A stretch of 64,000 nucleotides of DNA. Source: Candidatus Staskawiczbacteria bacterium RIFOXYD1_FULL_32_13 (GTDB taxonomy: Bacteria; Patescibacteriota; Minisyncoccia; Minisyncoccales; Staskawiczbacteraceae). A program made the translations under genes and the position numbers. The stretch covers positions 29,134 to 93,133 of the forward strand of contig MHPU01000039.1 in assembly GCA_001820485.1 (NCBI GenBank). Direction: 5' to 3'. This document shows positions 1 to 6,784 of this stretch, piece by piece. Numbering within the stretch: position 1 is the stretch's first letter; each line of letters opens with the position of its first letter. Below the pieces are notes generated by a model. The model did not search any database and was not told the origin of the DNA. It saw only the letters and a list, made by a program, of their open reading frames with translations.

Positions 1-165
1 TTAAAATCAGGAGCGCACTATACAAAAATAAGAAGGCCTGTGAAATTAGTATATTCAGAAATATTGAAAAGTTTTGGAAGGGCAAGAGAACGTGAGGCAG
101 AAATTAAACGATTATCAAAACAAGAAAAAATTAAATTAATAAAACAAAATAAAAATTTAAAATAA
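1..165 (+). CDS. GIY-YIG endonuclease family protein, C-terminal end
   Basis: Only the last 54 codons are inside the window; the start lies upstream. The visible residues GAHYTKIRRPVKLVYSE, followed by a stretch rich in Arg, Glu and Lys (FGRAREREAEIKRLSK), match the C-terminal half of short stand-alone GIY-YIG proteins (YhbQ/UPF0213 type), where this is the segment around the conserved Arg and the Glu-containing helix. Members are about 80-100 residues and are thought to be structure-specific nucleases, often without known substrate. The GIY and YIG strands themselves are not visible, so the call rests on the C-terminal pattern alone. The tail is Lys/Asn-rich, in keeping with the AT-rich genome. 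Confidence 0.7.
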   Translation, partial: LKSGAHYTKIRRPVKLVYSEILKSFGRAREREAEIKRLSKQEKIKLIKQNKNLK

Positions 166-170
166 ATTTA

Positions 171-199
171 TTGACATTAGTTGGTAATTATTATAAATT
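171..199 (+). promoter_or_regulatory. sigma-70-type promoter for the following structured RNA
   Basis: A perfect TTGACA box at 171-176 is followed after 17 bases by TAAATT (alternatively TATAAA with shorter spacing). No reading frame starts downstream, which supports transcription of an RNA. Boxes are seen; promoter function is inferred. Confidence 0.5.
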
Positions 200-200
200 G

Positions 201-405
201 GAAGTAGGGTATTGGCGTGTCAGCTTTCCACAAAATTGCTTGGTTATTAATGGCAAACAATTTTGTGGACAGCTGGCAGATCCCGCCGTCTCTCGGAGTC
301 TAAGTACCTCTTGTTAATATTCGGGCATGTCTATTGACGAGAGTAGATGCTTAGTCTATCTGCTAGCTGTTCTTTTTTCTTATGGGCTGTACTTGTTACA
401 GTCCT
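201..405 (+). ncRNA. candidate structured non-coding RNA, family unknown
   Basis: This stretch has no credible reading frame but strong base-pairing. CCACAAAATTG (228-238) pairs perfectly with CAATTTTGTGG (258-268). CAGCTGGCAGAT (270-281) pairs with ATCTGCTAGCTG (358-369) allowing one G-U. CTCTCG (290-295) pairs with CGAGAG (338-343). A final hairpin, GGGCTGTA (384-391) with TACAGTCC (397-404), precedes a T-rich run and could be the terminator. A consensus-like promoter lies just upstream. I do not see the tmRNA, RNase P or SRP signature motifs. A 6S-like regulatory RNA is possible from the long, bulged helix but is not shown. The tRNA-Ile gene follows about 100 bases later. Confidence 0.5.
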
Positions 406-506
406 GTTTTCTTGCAATTTTTTGATTTTTCTGTTAAAATTATAAAAAAATGATGCCCTTCGTCGCCTAATGGCTCCTCAGGGTAAGTGTTCGCTTTGCT
501 CCCTTA

Positions 507-578
507 GGGCTCGTAGTTCAGTGGTAGAACGCTGTCCTGATAAGACAGAGGTCAAAGGTCCGATTCCTTTCGAGCCCA
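507..578 (+). tRNA. trnI: tRNA-Ile (anticodon GAT)
   Basis: Acceptor arms GGGCTCG and CGAGCCC pair fully. The anticodon stem CTGTC/GACAG encloses loop CTGATAA with anticodon GAT at 539-541. The T arm carries GTCCGATTC, and the discriminator base is A. CCA is not encoded. The gene is 72 nt. Confidence 0.95.
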
Positions 579-607
579 CATAAAAAATATTAAAAAGTAA
601 TAATAAT

Positions 608-862
608 ATGTTTGATCAATTAAAAAAAATGGCTGAATTAAAAAAGATTCAAGACTCATTTAAAAAAGAACTTATAACCATAGAAAAAAATGGCGTTAGA
701 GTTGTTATGAATGGTAATTTTGAAGTACAGGAAATTAATTTAAATGAGAGCTTAAGCAAAGAAGTTCAAGAGAAAATTTTAATTCAATGTTTAAATGAAG
801 CTAAAGATAATATTCAAAAAACATTAGCAAAAAATTTAATGTCTTCAGGCTTTAGTTTTTAA
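608..862 (+). CDS. ybaB: YbaB/EbfC-family nucleoid-associated protein
   Basis: An 84-residue protein whose pattern MFDQLKKMAELKKIQDSFKK, then a beta-strand section with GNFEVQEINLNE and a helical C-terminus with NEAKDNIQKTLAK, matches YbaB/EbfC. These small dimers bind DNA non-specifically and help organise the nucleoid. It is shorter than the usual 100-110 residues, mainly at the C-terminus, where the Gly/Met-rich tail typical of the family is reduced to MSSGFSF. In many bacteria ybaB sits next to dnaX or recR; here it stands alone after tRNA-Ile, 29 bases from the stop of the tRNA. No strong ribosome-binding site is seen, as for most genes in this window. Confidence 0.85.
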   Translation: MFDQLKKMAELKKIQDSFKKELITIEKNGVRVVMNGNFEVQEINLNESLSKEVQEKILIQCLNEAKDNIQKTLAKNLMSSGFSF

Positions 863-883
863 TAAAATTAAAATAATAAAAAA

Positions 884-1240
884 ATGAATAAAAAAGTTTT
901 AGTAATATCGTTAGTTGTTTTAATAATTATTTTAGTAATGGGAGTTTTTGTGTTTTTTAATTTAAAAGATGTCAAAGCTCCGGTAAGCAATTTTGTTTCG
1001 GAAATTAATAATCCTGAAAATGGTATTTCAAATAATGTAGAACAAAAAGTGGAAGATCCAAAAATAGAGATTGGCATTCCAGAAATAGAAACTGAAAATG
1101 GTAAAAATCCGCCAGGACTACAAATTTGTGTTGATGTATGTGGAGATGGCGTTTGCCAACCCGTAGGAACAATTTGCAAAGATAATTTAAATTGTCCTTG
1201 CGAAGAAACCAAGGAATATTGCCCACAGGATTGTAGGTAA
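884..1240 (+). CDS. membrane-anchored cysteine-rich small protein
   Basis: 118 residues. Residues 4-26 form one hydrophobic helix after a short Lys-containing start, so the protein is probably anchored with the rest outside the cell. A low-complexity Asn/Glu linker (about 30-85) leads to a cysteine-rich C-terminus with the pattern CGDGVCQ...CPCEETKEYCPQDC. The CGDGxC...E..CPxDC pattern recurs at the ends of exported proteins of many environmental bacteria, where the cysteines probably form disulfides or bind a cation. No enzymatic domain is seen. It lies 21 bases after the ybaB-like gene and is followed by a terminator, so the two may be co-transcribed. Confidence 0.7.
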   Translation: MNKKVLVISLVVLIIILVMGVFVFFNLKDVKAPVSNFVSEINNPENGISNNVEQKVEDPKIEIGIPEIETENGKNPPGLQICVDVCGDGVCQPVGTICKDNLNCPCEETKEYCPQDCR

Positions 1241-1254
1241 AAATTTAAAGAAAT

Positions 1255-1283
1255 AAAAAAATCGCTTAAAAGCGATTTTTTTA
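1255..1283 (+). terminator. rho-independent terminator
   Basis: ATCGCTT and AAGCGAT form a short perfect stem flanked by an A-run on the left and a T-run on the right, so it could work in both directions. It closes the ybaB/cysteine-rich pair. Confidence 0.85.
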
Positions 1284-1352
1284 TTGCAATTGCTGAAAAT
1301 TTTATTGGTTTGTGGTATAATAATATAAGCAAAAAAATAAATATAAATATAT

Positions 1353-1769
1353 ATGGAAATAGTTGATAAATATGGTTATTTAGAGGAAGTGATTGGCTAT
1401 ATTGAACAGAATATTATAAGCGAAAAAGGTTGGCCTCGAGTTTTGCGTAAAATAAGAATAAGCAAAGAATTATTAGCTGAATTGTCTTTAGGAATAAAAA
1501 AATTTTCTGAAAATGCCTTTTTTGCTTTGCTTGAAGAAAAACTTGAAAAAAGACATAGTTCAATAACTGGAGCAGAAGCTTATGTTTATGGTGTTGATTT
1601 AAAAATAGACATAGAAAAGAAAAAAGCTTTTATTCTTTTAACTTTAAATTTTAAAATAGTTCAGCGAGAAGAAACTGAAGATAAAATAACAATGATTATT
1701 AAAATGTTCTCAAAAGAAAATATTAAGGTTAATTTTGTGGCTAAAGAGAAGAATAATCTTAAAAAATAA
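1353..1769 (+). CDS. hypothetical protein, 138 aa
   Basis: I do not recognise this protein. It has no signal peptide or membrane segment. The N-terminal half is predicted helical (EVIGYIEQNI...ELLAELSLGIKKFSENAFFALLEEKLEKR) and the C-terminal half alternates hydrophobic and charged residues in a way that suggests beta strands (AYVYGVDLKIDIEKKKAFILL, then TMIIKMFSKENIKVNFV). It is cytoplasmic by appearance. It follows a terminator and lies four bases before the metallo-beta-lactamase-fold gene, so the two are likely co-transcribed. The start is taken at the ATG after TATAAATATAT; no Shine-Dalgarno is visible. Confidence 0.6.
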   Translation: MEIVDKYGYLEEVIGYIEQNIISEKGWPRVLRKIRISKELLAELSLGIKKFSENAFFALLEEKLEKRHSSITGAEAYVYGVDLKIDIEKKKAFILLTLNFKIVQREETEDKITMIIKMFSKENIKVNFVAKEKNNLKK

Positions 1770-1773
1770 AAAT

Positions 1774-2613
1774 ATGACAGCTGAAGTTAAAATTTTAATA
1801 GAGGGATATACGGGGATTGATAATTTAACTGGTCAAGAGAGAACTCAGTCAACTATTACTTTGGTTAAAGATAAAGACATAATAATGGTTGTAGATCCGG
1901 GCGTTCTGCCATCACAACAAGTTTTAATTGATAAATTAGCAGAAGAAAATTTACAGCTTGATGATGTAAATTATGTTTTTATTACTCACTCTCACCTAGA
2001 TCACTATAGAAATGTTGGAATGTTTGTTAATGCTAAAGTTATAGAATATTTTGGTGTTTGGGATAAAAATAGAGTAGAAGATAGGGTAGAAAATTTAACA
2101 GAAAATTTAAGAATACTCGTGACGCCAGGGCATGATTATACGGCTTTAACTTTATTTGTTAACACAGAGCAAGGTGTTGTAGCTATTTGTGGAGATGTAT
2201 TTTGGCAAGAAAACAAACCAGAGGTTGATCCTTATGCTAAAGATTTAACAAAATTAAATCAAAGCAGACAAATGATCTTACAAGTAGCAGATTTTGTAAT
2301 TCCTGGGCATGGGGCGATGTATAAAGTTAAAGAAAGAGTTTTCGACACGCAAGAAGTTGTAAGAGATAATATCAAAAAAATTTCAAATTATAGTTTTAAT
2401 AAAATAAAAATTGCGAGTAAGATTTTTTCAACAAATATTTTAGCAAGCATAAAAAATAAATTAATTATAAAAAGGTTGGGTAATTGTAAAAAATGCGGCA
2501 ATTCTTTTAAAAAAATTGAAGATAAATGTGTTTGTCAAACACAATTTTGTTTTAGATGTTGCGAATGTGACATAGATTGCGATTTATGTAATTGCAAACA
2601 CAAAATAAAGTAA
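1774..2613 (+). CDS. metallo-beta-lactamase-fold hydrolase with cysteine-rich tail
   Basis: 279 residues. The metal-binding signature HSHLDH is at about residues 72-77, followed by PGHDYT near 119, GDVFW near 140 and GHG near 177, the ligands of a binuclear metallo-beta-lactamase fold. The order resembles small stand-alone hydrolases such as MBLAC1-like proteins; the substrate is unknown. After the catalytic domain there is an added C-terminal segment of about 45 residues with NCKKCGN, CVCQTQFCFRCCECDIDCDLCNCKHK, which holds more than ten cysteines and could bind metal. The start chosen here (ATGACAGCTGAAG) follows the previous stop; a longer in-frame version would overlap the upstream gene. 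Confidence 0.8.
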   Translation: MTAEVKILIEGYTGIDNLTGQERTQSTITLVKDKDIIMVVDPGVLPSQQVLIDKLAEENLQLDDVNYVFITHSHLDHYRNVGMFVNAKVIEYFGVWDKNRVEDRVENLTENLRILVTPGHDYTALTLFVNTEQGVVAICGDVFWQENKPEVDPYAKDLTKLNQSRQMILQVADFVIPGHGAMYKVKERVFDTQEVVRDNIKKISNYSFNKIKIASKIFSTNILASIKNKLIIKRLGNCKKCGNSFKKIEDKCVCQTQFCFRCCECDIDCDLCNCKHKIK

Positions 2614-2616
2614 AGC

Positions 2617-3996
2617 ATGAAAAATAAAATATTCATATTTTTAGTTGTTCTATTGTTTTTAGGAATAGCTGGTTTTGGCTATGCTTATTTACCGAGAATT
2701 GTTTATACAGAATTAGGGGATATTATTGTGGAAAAGCCAGAAGATTTACAGTTTTTTTATGATGAATTAAATGAAAAACCTAGAAATTATTTTATTAATT
2801 CAGAAGTAGAATTTAATCTTTATATAAACATTTTAGTTCCAGCTTCAACAAATCAAAATGGAAGATATTCTGCTAATATTTTTTTGGTAAAAGATGGAGT
2901 TGAAGAAAAAATCGCATTTGTAGATGGACAAACAGATTTTGTTTGGCAAGAATATTATGATGAATTTGGTAGAGATTATTATTATAAAGGGCCAGAATTA
3001 GAGAAAAAATTATCTGCTGGTAATTACAAAATAGAGATTTTTTCTTATACAAATAAAGGTAAATATGTTTTGGATATAGGCAAAAATGAAACATTTCTTA
3101 TTCCGCGAAGTTTTGGCGAAGTAGTTCCAATTTTAGCAGAGGGCACAAGAGCTTACTGGATATTTCCTCAGCTTAAGATGCAATTTTTTAAAACATCTGT
3201 TCTCGAACTTTTGTTTACTCTATTTGGTTTTATTTTAATTGGCATAATTTCTGTAACACTACTTTTAATTGCATTCTTAATTTTTATTAGTTATTTTATA
3301 GACAAAATCAAGGATATAAAACTCAAAATGATGCTTCTGACTTCTTCGGGAATGGTTGGCTCTCGCGACGATATAATGGCAATTTTACCAAAACCTGCAG
3401 ATGCTATAAGAGTAGCTTATATTATTACAGCTTCAAAACCAGTGGAAAACAAATTTTATGTAGAGGAAGATGCAAGATTAATGAAAGAAGCAGGTTTTAA
3501 TGTTCATGAAATTGATATTGAAGGAAAAAATCCAGAACAACTTTTACATTTATTAAGTAATTTTGATATTATTTATATGCAGGGTGGAAATCCTTATTAT
3601 TTATTAGACAAAATAAGAAGAAGTGGTTTTAAAAAAGTGCTTAAAAAATTATTAAAAAAAGGTATAATTTATGTTGGTGCTTCTGCTGGATCAATGGTTG
3701 CTGGAGTTAATATTGAAGCTGGTAATTGGAAAGATAAAGAAAGAGATAAATTTGGATTAACTAATTTGAGTGCAATGAATTTTATACCATATAGTATTTT
3801 TGTTCATTATGCTCCAGAACATCAAGAAATAATAAAGAAACAATCAAATAGAGTAAAAAATCAATTAAAAATTTTAACTGATAGTCAAGCATTATTTGTT
3901 TTAGATGAAAAAATTACCTTAGTGGGTAGTGGAGATGCTATAATTGCTAAGGATTTTCAAGATGAAACTAAAAAAAGAAGATTTTGGTTTTTTTAA
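2617..3996 (+). CDS. membrane protein fused to a peptidase S51-like domain
   Basis: 459 residues in two parts. Residues 5-25 are a membrane anchor or signal, about 30-190 look like an extracytoplasmic beta-rich domain, and 195-232 form one long or two short membrane helices. From about 240 (KMMLLTSSGMVG) the rest matches a peptidase S51/cyanophycinase-like fold: IIYMQGGNPYYLL, the nucleophile elbow GASAGSMV with Ser near 356, and FVHYAPEH with a His likely in the catalytic set. Stand-alone S51 enzymes such as peptidase E are about 230 residues and cytoplasmic, cleaving Asp-containing dipeptides. Here the catalytic part should face the cytoplasm while the N-terminal domain is outside. It is four bases after the hydrolase gene. 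Confidence 0.75.
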   Translation: MKNKIFIFLVVLLFLGIAGFGYAYLPRIVYTELGDIIVEKPEDLQFFYDELNEKPRNYFINSEVEFNLYINILVPASTNQNGRYSANIFLVKDGVEEKIAFVDGQTDFVWQEYYDEFGRDYYYKGPELEKKLSAGNYKIEIFSYTNKGKYVLDIGKNETFLIPRSFGEVVPILAEGTRAYWIFPQLKMQFFKTSVLELLFTLFGFILIGIISVTLLLIAFLIFISYFIDKIKDIKLKMMLLTSSGMVGSRDDIMAILPKPADAIRVAYIITASKPVENKFYVEEDARLMKEAGFNVHEIDIEGKNPEQLLHLLSNFDIIYMQGGNPYYLLDKIRRSGFKKVLKKLLKKGIIYVGASAGSMVAGVNIEAGNWKDKERDKFGLTNLSAMNFIPYSIFVHYAPEHQEIIKKQSNRVKNQLKILTDSQALFVLDEKITLVGSGDAIIAKDFQDETKKRRFWFF

Positions 3997-4016
3997 TTTA
4001 ATAGGGCTAATATATT

Positions 4017-4238
4017 ATGAGAATAAATGTAAAAGCAAAACCAAATTCAAAACACGAATCAATAGAAAAAATTGATGAAAATAATTTTATTGTTTGTGTA
4101 AAAGAAGAACCAAGGCAAGGCAGGGCAAACTTAGCAATTAGAAATGCCTTGGCTGTTTATTTTAAAACTGGAACTAGTAATGTAAAAATTATTTCTGGAC
4201 ACACATCTCGAAATAAAATTATTGACATTATGTTTTAA
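4017..4238 (+). CDS. DUF167 (YggU/UPF0235) family protein
   Basis: 73 residues with MRINVKAKPNSKHESIEK and EEPRQGRANLAIRNALA, the two hallmark regions of DUF167: an alpha/beta protein of unknown function found across bacteria, archaea and eukaryotes. The third conserved region, VKIISGHTSRNKIIDI, is also present. Length is normal for the short bacterial form. The promoter of the next gene overlaps its last codons. Confidence 0.88.
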   Translation: MRINVKAKPNSKHESIEKIDENNFIVCVKEEPRQGRANLAIRNALAVYFKTGTSNVKIISGHTSRNKIIDIMF

Positions 4239-4249
4239 ACGCGTATAAT
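4222..4249 (+). promoter_or_regulatory. consensus sigma-70 promoter for khpA
   Basis: TTGACA at 4222-4227 and TATAAT at 4244-4249 with a 16-base spacer. Both boxes are perfect consensus. The -35 box lies inside the last codons of the DUF167 gene, leaving about 95 bases of leader before khpA. Confidence 0.8.
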
Positions 4250-4346
4250 AAAATAGAAAGGTCGCAATAGTAAAATGAATAAACCGAAAGAAGCATTCTA
4301 AAAAGAAATATTTAAATTTGAAGATGTGAAAATCGGTTATAACAAA

Positions 4347-4664
4347 ATGGCAAAAGAAAAAGATCAAGAGTTTCTTGAATTTATTGTCAAGGAATTAGTT
4401 GACAATCCAAAAGATGTCAAAGTAGAAAGAAAAGTTGATGAAATGGGAGTTTTACTTTCATTAACTGTAAACCCAGCAGATATGGGTCAAATCATTGGAA
4501 GAGAAGGTTCAACAGCTAAGGCAATTAGAAACTTAGTAAGAATCGTAGGACTTAAAAACCACGCCAGAGTAAACCTTAAAATTGAGGAACCAGAGGGTGG
4601 AAGAGCTCCAAGAGCTGAAAGAAAAGAAGTTTCTTCAGATGATATTGATAATATCTCTTTATAG
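4347..4664 (+). CDS. khpA: KhpA-type KH-domain RNA-binding protein
   Basis: 105 residues from the ATG at MAKEKDQEF. The first 75 residues match the single-KH-domain family KhpA (YlqC): FLEFIVKELVDNPKDVKV, then the GxxG loop in MGQIIGREGSTAKAIRNLV around residues 51-54, which contacts RNA. KhpA usually pairs with KhpB/Jag to bind many RNAs and affect cell division and elongation; no khpB is visible here. A charged tail (PEGGRAPRAERKEVSSDD) extends past the usual end. In many bacteria khpA sits between rpsP and rimM-trmD; here trmD follows after one inserted G+C-rich gene, so the old gene order is still visible. Confidence 0.92.
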   Translation: MAKEKDQEFLEFIVKELVDNPKDVKVERKVDEMGVLLSLTVNPADMGQIIGREGSTAKAIRNLVRIVGLKNHARVNLKIEEPEGGRAPRAERKEVSSDDIDNISL

Positions 4665-4687
4665 TTTATAAAGATTATAAAAAACAA

Positions 4688-4722
4688 AAGTCGCGATTTA
4701 GTTTAGATCGCGATTTTTGTTT
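4688..4722 (+). terminator. rho-independent terminator after khpA
   Basis: TCGCGAT (4691-4697) pairs with ATCGCGA (4707-4713), flanked by A-rich and T-rich runs. Confidence 0.85.
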
Positions 4723-4748
4723 ATTTATAAATATAAATTTCAAGTATT

Positions 4749-4788
4749 TACATACGATTAAACTACGATCGTGGTGTAATCGTATGTA
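4749..4788. repeat. nested palindrome between khpA and a reverse-strand gene
   Basis: ACATACGATTA (4750-4760) and TAATCGTATGT (4777-4787) are a perfect inverted repeat enclosing a second palindrome, ACGATCGT. There is no T-run, so it is not an ordinary terminator. It could be a protein-binding site or a remnant of a dispersed element. Nothing else is visible between the terminators at 4688 and 4852. Confidence 0.5.
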
Positions 4789-4851
4789 GAAATTATATAG
4801 ATTATATAGATATTTTTATAAGTATATTTTTTATTAATTTTTTTGTAAAAA

Positions 4852-4884
4852 AACCCGGACCGTCGCAGTGCAACGATCACGGGT
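4852..4884 (-). terminator. terminator of G+C-rich unit A
   Basis: Read on the reverse strand, ACCCG and CGGGT close a long stem whose inner arms GATCGTTGC and GCGACGGTC also pair with G-U wobble, followed by a run of seven T. It directly follows the stop of the reverse-strand coiled-coil gene. Confidence 0.85.
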
Positions 4885-4902
4885 ATGAAATGGAACCGTA
4901 TT

Positions 4903-5313
4903 TCAAAGGTTCCCAAATGCCTTGAGTCTGGTCTTCAAATTTTTGAGCTCGGCTCGAAGCTCAGCGATTTCGTCTTGTCTTTGCTGGTTGGCTTCGAGCA
5001 AATCTTTGATGCTTTGCTCGAGCCGGCGATTTGTGGCTCGCAGTTCATCTGTTATAGCCATTAATTCGCCGATGTTGTGACGTTGCTCTTCGAGCTTCAG
5101 TGCCAGCTGAGCAGACATTGTCAGTCCGAAGGTTTGAAGATTTACGCCATCGCGACCGAAACAGTCGTCTGAAATCTCGCCGATAGGAGTAGTTGTCTCC
5201 GCTATCGTGTCCCGATCGATCAGATGATTGCTCAGCGAGATCAAATCTCCATTCTCTTTGACCAATGCCCAGTAATGAAAACGACTTTTGAATGTGCAGA
5301 TAACGACCTTCAT
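4903..5313 (-). CDS. orphan coiled-coil protein (G+C-rich unit A)
   Basis: 136 residues from the second ATG (MKVVICTFKSRFHYW), chosen because GGAG lies 8 bases upstream; an earlier ATG five codons before would place the Shine-Dalgarno inside the gene. The N-terminal half is globular by appearance (about 1-70); residues 75-132 are a heptad-like coiled coil rich in Glu, Leu, Arg and Gln. I recognise no family. The gene is on the opposite strand to its neighbours and visibly richer in G+C: a sample line (5041-5100) has 27 G or C in 60. It has its own promoter-like boxes, Shine-Dalgarno and terminator, like three other units in the window. Confidence 0.65.
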   Translation of the reverse strand: MKVVICTFKSRFHYWALVKENGDLISLSNHLIDRDTIAETTTPIGEISDDCFGRDGVNLQTFGLTMSAQLALKLEEQRHNIGELMAITDELRATNRRLEQSIKDLLEANQQRQDEIAELRAELKNLKTRLKAFGNL

Positions 5314-5355
5314 TGCAATAATCTCCATGAAGTGTGATGGTGAAAAACCATTTTA

Positions 5356-5384
5356 AGACTATGTCATATTTTATATATTGTCAA
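5356..5384 (-). promoter_or_regulatory. promoter of G+C-rich unit A
   Basis: On the reverse strand TTGACA (5384-5379) is followed after 17 bases by TAGTCT. The -35 is perfect and the -10 is weak. The layout matches units C and D. Confidence 0.5.
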
Positions 5385-5420
5385 GTTTACAAAGTATATT
5401 ATTTAGTGTATTATGATTTT

Positions 5421-6137
5421 ATGATTAAATTTGATGTCATTACAATTTTTCCGAAAATATTCAATTCTTACATTGGGGAGAGTTTGATTGCAAGAGCCAT
5501 TAAGAAAAAATTAATAAAAATAAATATTCATAATTTAAGAAAATGGACTACAGATAATCATCAAACAGTAGACGGCAGGCCATTTGGTGGAGGATTAGGA
5601 ATGGTAATGATGGTAGAACCAATATACAAGGCGATCCGCGCTTTGGCGAAATCACAAATCACAAATCACAAATTACAAACAAATCACAAATCACAAGAAA
5701 AAATAAAACGAAAAGTGATTTTATTTACTCCACGGGGAGAGAAGTTTACGCAAAAAATGGCTTTTAAACTCTCCAAATTAGATCAAATTATTTTTATTTG
5801 TGGAAGATATGAAGGAGTTGATGAAAGAGTAGCAGAAAAGATAGCTGATATTAAATTATCTATTGGAGATTATGATTTAATGGGTGGAGAATTGCCCACA
5901 ATGGTTTGTATAGAAGCAATTTCGCGTTTGGTACCTGGAGTTATTGGCAAGGAAAAATTGCTCAAAGAACGTATTACAAAATCTGGTGGATTTATTGAAT
6001 ATGCTCAATATACTCGTCCTGAAGTTTTTATAATTAAAGATAGAAAAAAGTGGAAAGTCCCACCAGTTCTTTTAACTGGAAATCATAAGAATATTGAAGA
6101 ATGGAAAAAAGCTCATGCAAAAGAAATTTTAGATTAG
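5421..6137 (+). CDS. trmD: tRNA (guanine-37-N1)-methyltransferase TrmD
   Basis: 238 residues from MIKFDVITIFP, the classic TrmD start; an upstream in-frame extension of 29 codons is rejected because TrmD proteins begin here. TrmD methylates G37 of tRNAs from S-adenosylmethionine through a trefoil knot. Visible motifs are VDGRPFGGGLGMVM, IFICGRYEGVDERV and SIGDYDLMGGELPTMV (the knot and AdoMet loop), then a C-terminal half with YTRPEVF and PPVLLTGNHKNIEEW. Between the two conserved blocks, residues around 76-94 come from a tandem CAAATCA-like repeat (5648-5697) and are absent from standard TrmD. The gene would normally follow khpA directly. Confidence 0.95.
   Translation: MIKFDVITIFPKIFNSYIGESLIARAIKKKLIKINIHNLRKWTTDNHQTVDGRPFGGGLGMVMMVEPIYKAIRALAKSQITNHKLQTNHKSQEKIKRKVILFTPRGEKFTQKMAFKLSKLDQIIFICGRYEGVDERVAEKIADIKLSIGDYDLMGGELPTMVCIEAISRLVPGVIGKEKLLKERITKSGGFIEYAQYTRPEVFIIKDRKKWKVPPVLLTGNHKNIEEWKKAHAKEILD
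5648..5697 (+). repeat. short tandem repeat inside trmD
   Basis: Several copies of CAAATCA and variants (ATCACAAATCACAAATCACA and similar) run in a row and are translated as a Ser/Gln/Thr/Asn/His-rich loop within TrmD. The same type of sequence is common in intergenic DNA of related genomes; its presence in frame suggests local expansion tolerated by a surface loop. Confidence 0.8.
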
Positions 6138-6189
6138 CAATAGGCATTGAAAGAATAAGATTTTTGTGATATAAATATAAAATAGATTT

Positions 6190-6272
6190 GGGCAGGTGGC
6201 TGAGCAGCAAAGGCAACAGACTGTAAATCTGTCGGGGTTTCCCCTTCATAGGTGCAAGTCCTATCCTGCCCA
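6190..6272 (+). tRNA. trnY: tRNA-Tyr (anticodon GTA)
   Basis: Acceptor arms GGGCAGG and CCTGCCC pair. The anticodon stem CAGA/TCTG holds loop CTGTAAA with GTA. A long variable arm (GTCGGGGTTTCCCCTTC) marks it as a class II tRNA. CCA is not fully encoded. Confidence 0.95.
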
Positions 6273-6274
6273 CA

Positions 6275-6310
6275 CTTCGAAGAAGTGCCCTGAGCGAAGT
6301 CGAAGGGCGT
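6275..6310. repeat. dispersed palindromic repeat between tRNA genes
   Basis: GCCCTGAGCGAAGTCGAAGG is the reverse complement of the widespread CCTTCGACTTCGCTCAGGGC repeat. Related copies lie in this window inside secA (36590-36610, 38049-38070) and the TraD-like gene (near 52490). Confidence 0.75.
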
Positions 6311-6318
6311 TAAATTAA

Positions 6319-6394
6319 GCCGATGTAGCTCAGGTAGCAGAGCACATTCTTGGTAAGAATGAGGTCCGCAGTGCAAATCTGCGCATCGGCTCCA
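6319..6394 (+). tRNA. trnT: tRNA-Thr (anticodon GGT)
   Basis: Acceptor arms GCCGATG and CATCGGC pair. The anticodon stem CATTC/GAATG holds loop TTGGTAA with GGT. A T discriminator and an encoded CCA (6392-6394) follow. Tyr, Thr, rpmG and Trp in this order recall the common tRNA-rpmG-secE-nusG region. Confidence 0.95.
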
Positions 6395-6482
6395 TCGGAA
6401 GAAACTATAAAGCGTTTAGCTTTTAGCGTCTAGCGTCTAGTATAACTATACCCTATACCCTAAACTCTATACCCTAAATACA

Positions 6483-6644
6483 GTGGCAACAAAAAAACCA
6501 TTTTTAAAGATACAATGCAGTGCTTGTAAAACAGTAAATTATTTTACAAAAAAATCAAAAAAAGTAGCAGAAACAAAACTTGAAATGCAAAAATTTTGTA
6601 ATTCTTGCAAAAAACACACAAAACATAAAGAAACTCGTAAATAA
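6483..6644 (+). CDS. rpmG: 50S ribosomal protein L33
   Basis: 53 residues starting at GTG (read as Met): MATKKPFLKIQCSACKTVNY, then KKSKKVAETKLEMQKFCNSC and a basic end (KKHTKHKETRK). Two CxxC pairs form the zinc ribbon of the zinc-binding L33 type, and the length is typical. L33 is a small protein of the large ribosomal subunit. It follows tRNA-Thr by about 90 bases that hold AT-rich short repeats (ACCCTATACCCTA-like, 6440-6478) and is followed by a terminator. In many genomes secE and nusG come next; here a genomic island begins. Confidence 0.88.
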   Translation: MATKKPFLKIQCSACKTVNYFTKKSKKVAETKLEMQKFCNSCKKHTKHKETRK

Positions 6645-6694
6645 CTATACGGACTTTCTTAAGTTTGAGGATATGATTTATCCTAAAACTGCAA

Positions 6695-6722
6695 CTGGCG
6701 GGCTATAAGCCCGTCTTTTGTT
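6695..6722 (+). terminator. terminator after rpmG
   Basis: CGGGCT (6699-6704) pairs with AGCCCG (6708-6713), followed by TCTTTTGTTTT. It marks the end of the tRNA-rpmG unit and the left side of the island. Confidence 0.85.
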
Positions 6723-6784
6723 TTGGTGGAGTTGAATTTATGTTGAAAAAGGAGTAAATTAAATATAAAAGTAAGTAAAAAATT

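Noticed and set aside
5334..5420. N-terminal extension of trmD by 29 codons
   Set aside because: TrmD proteins begin at MI(K/R)FDVITIFP; the extension lies over the promoter of reverse-strand unit A and has no ribosome-binding site.
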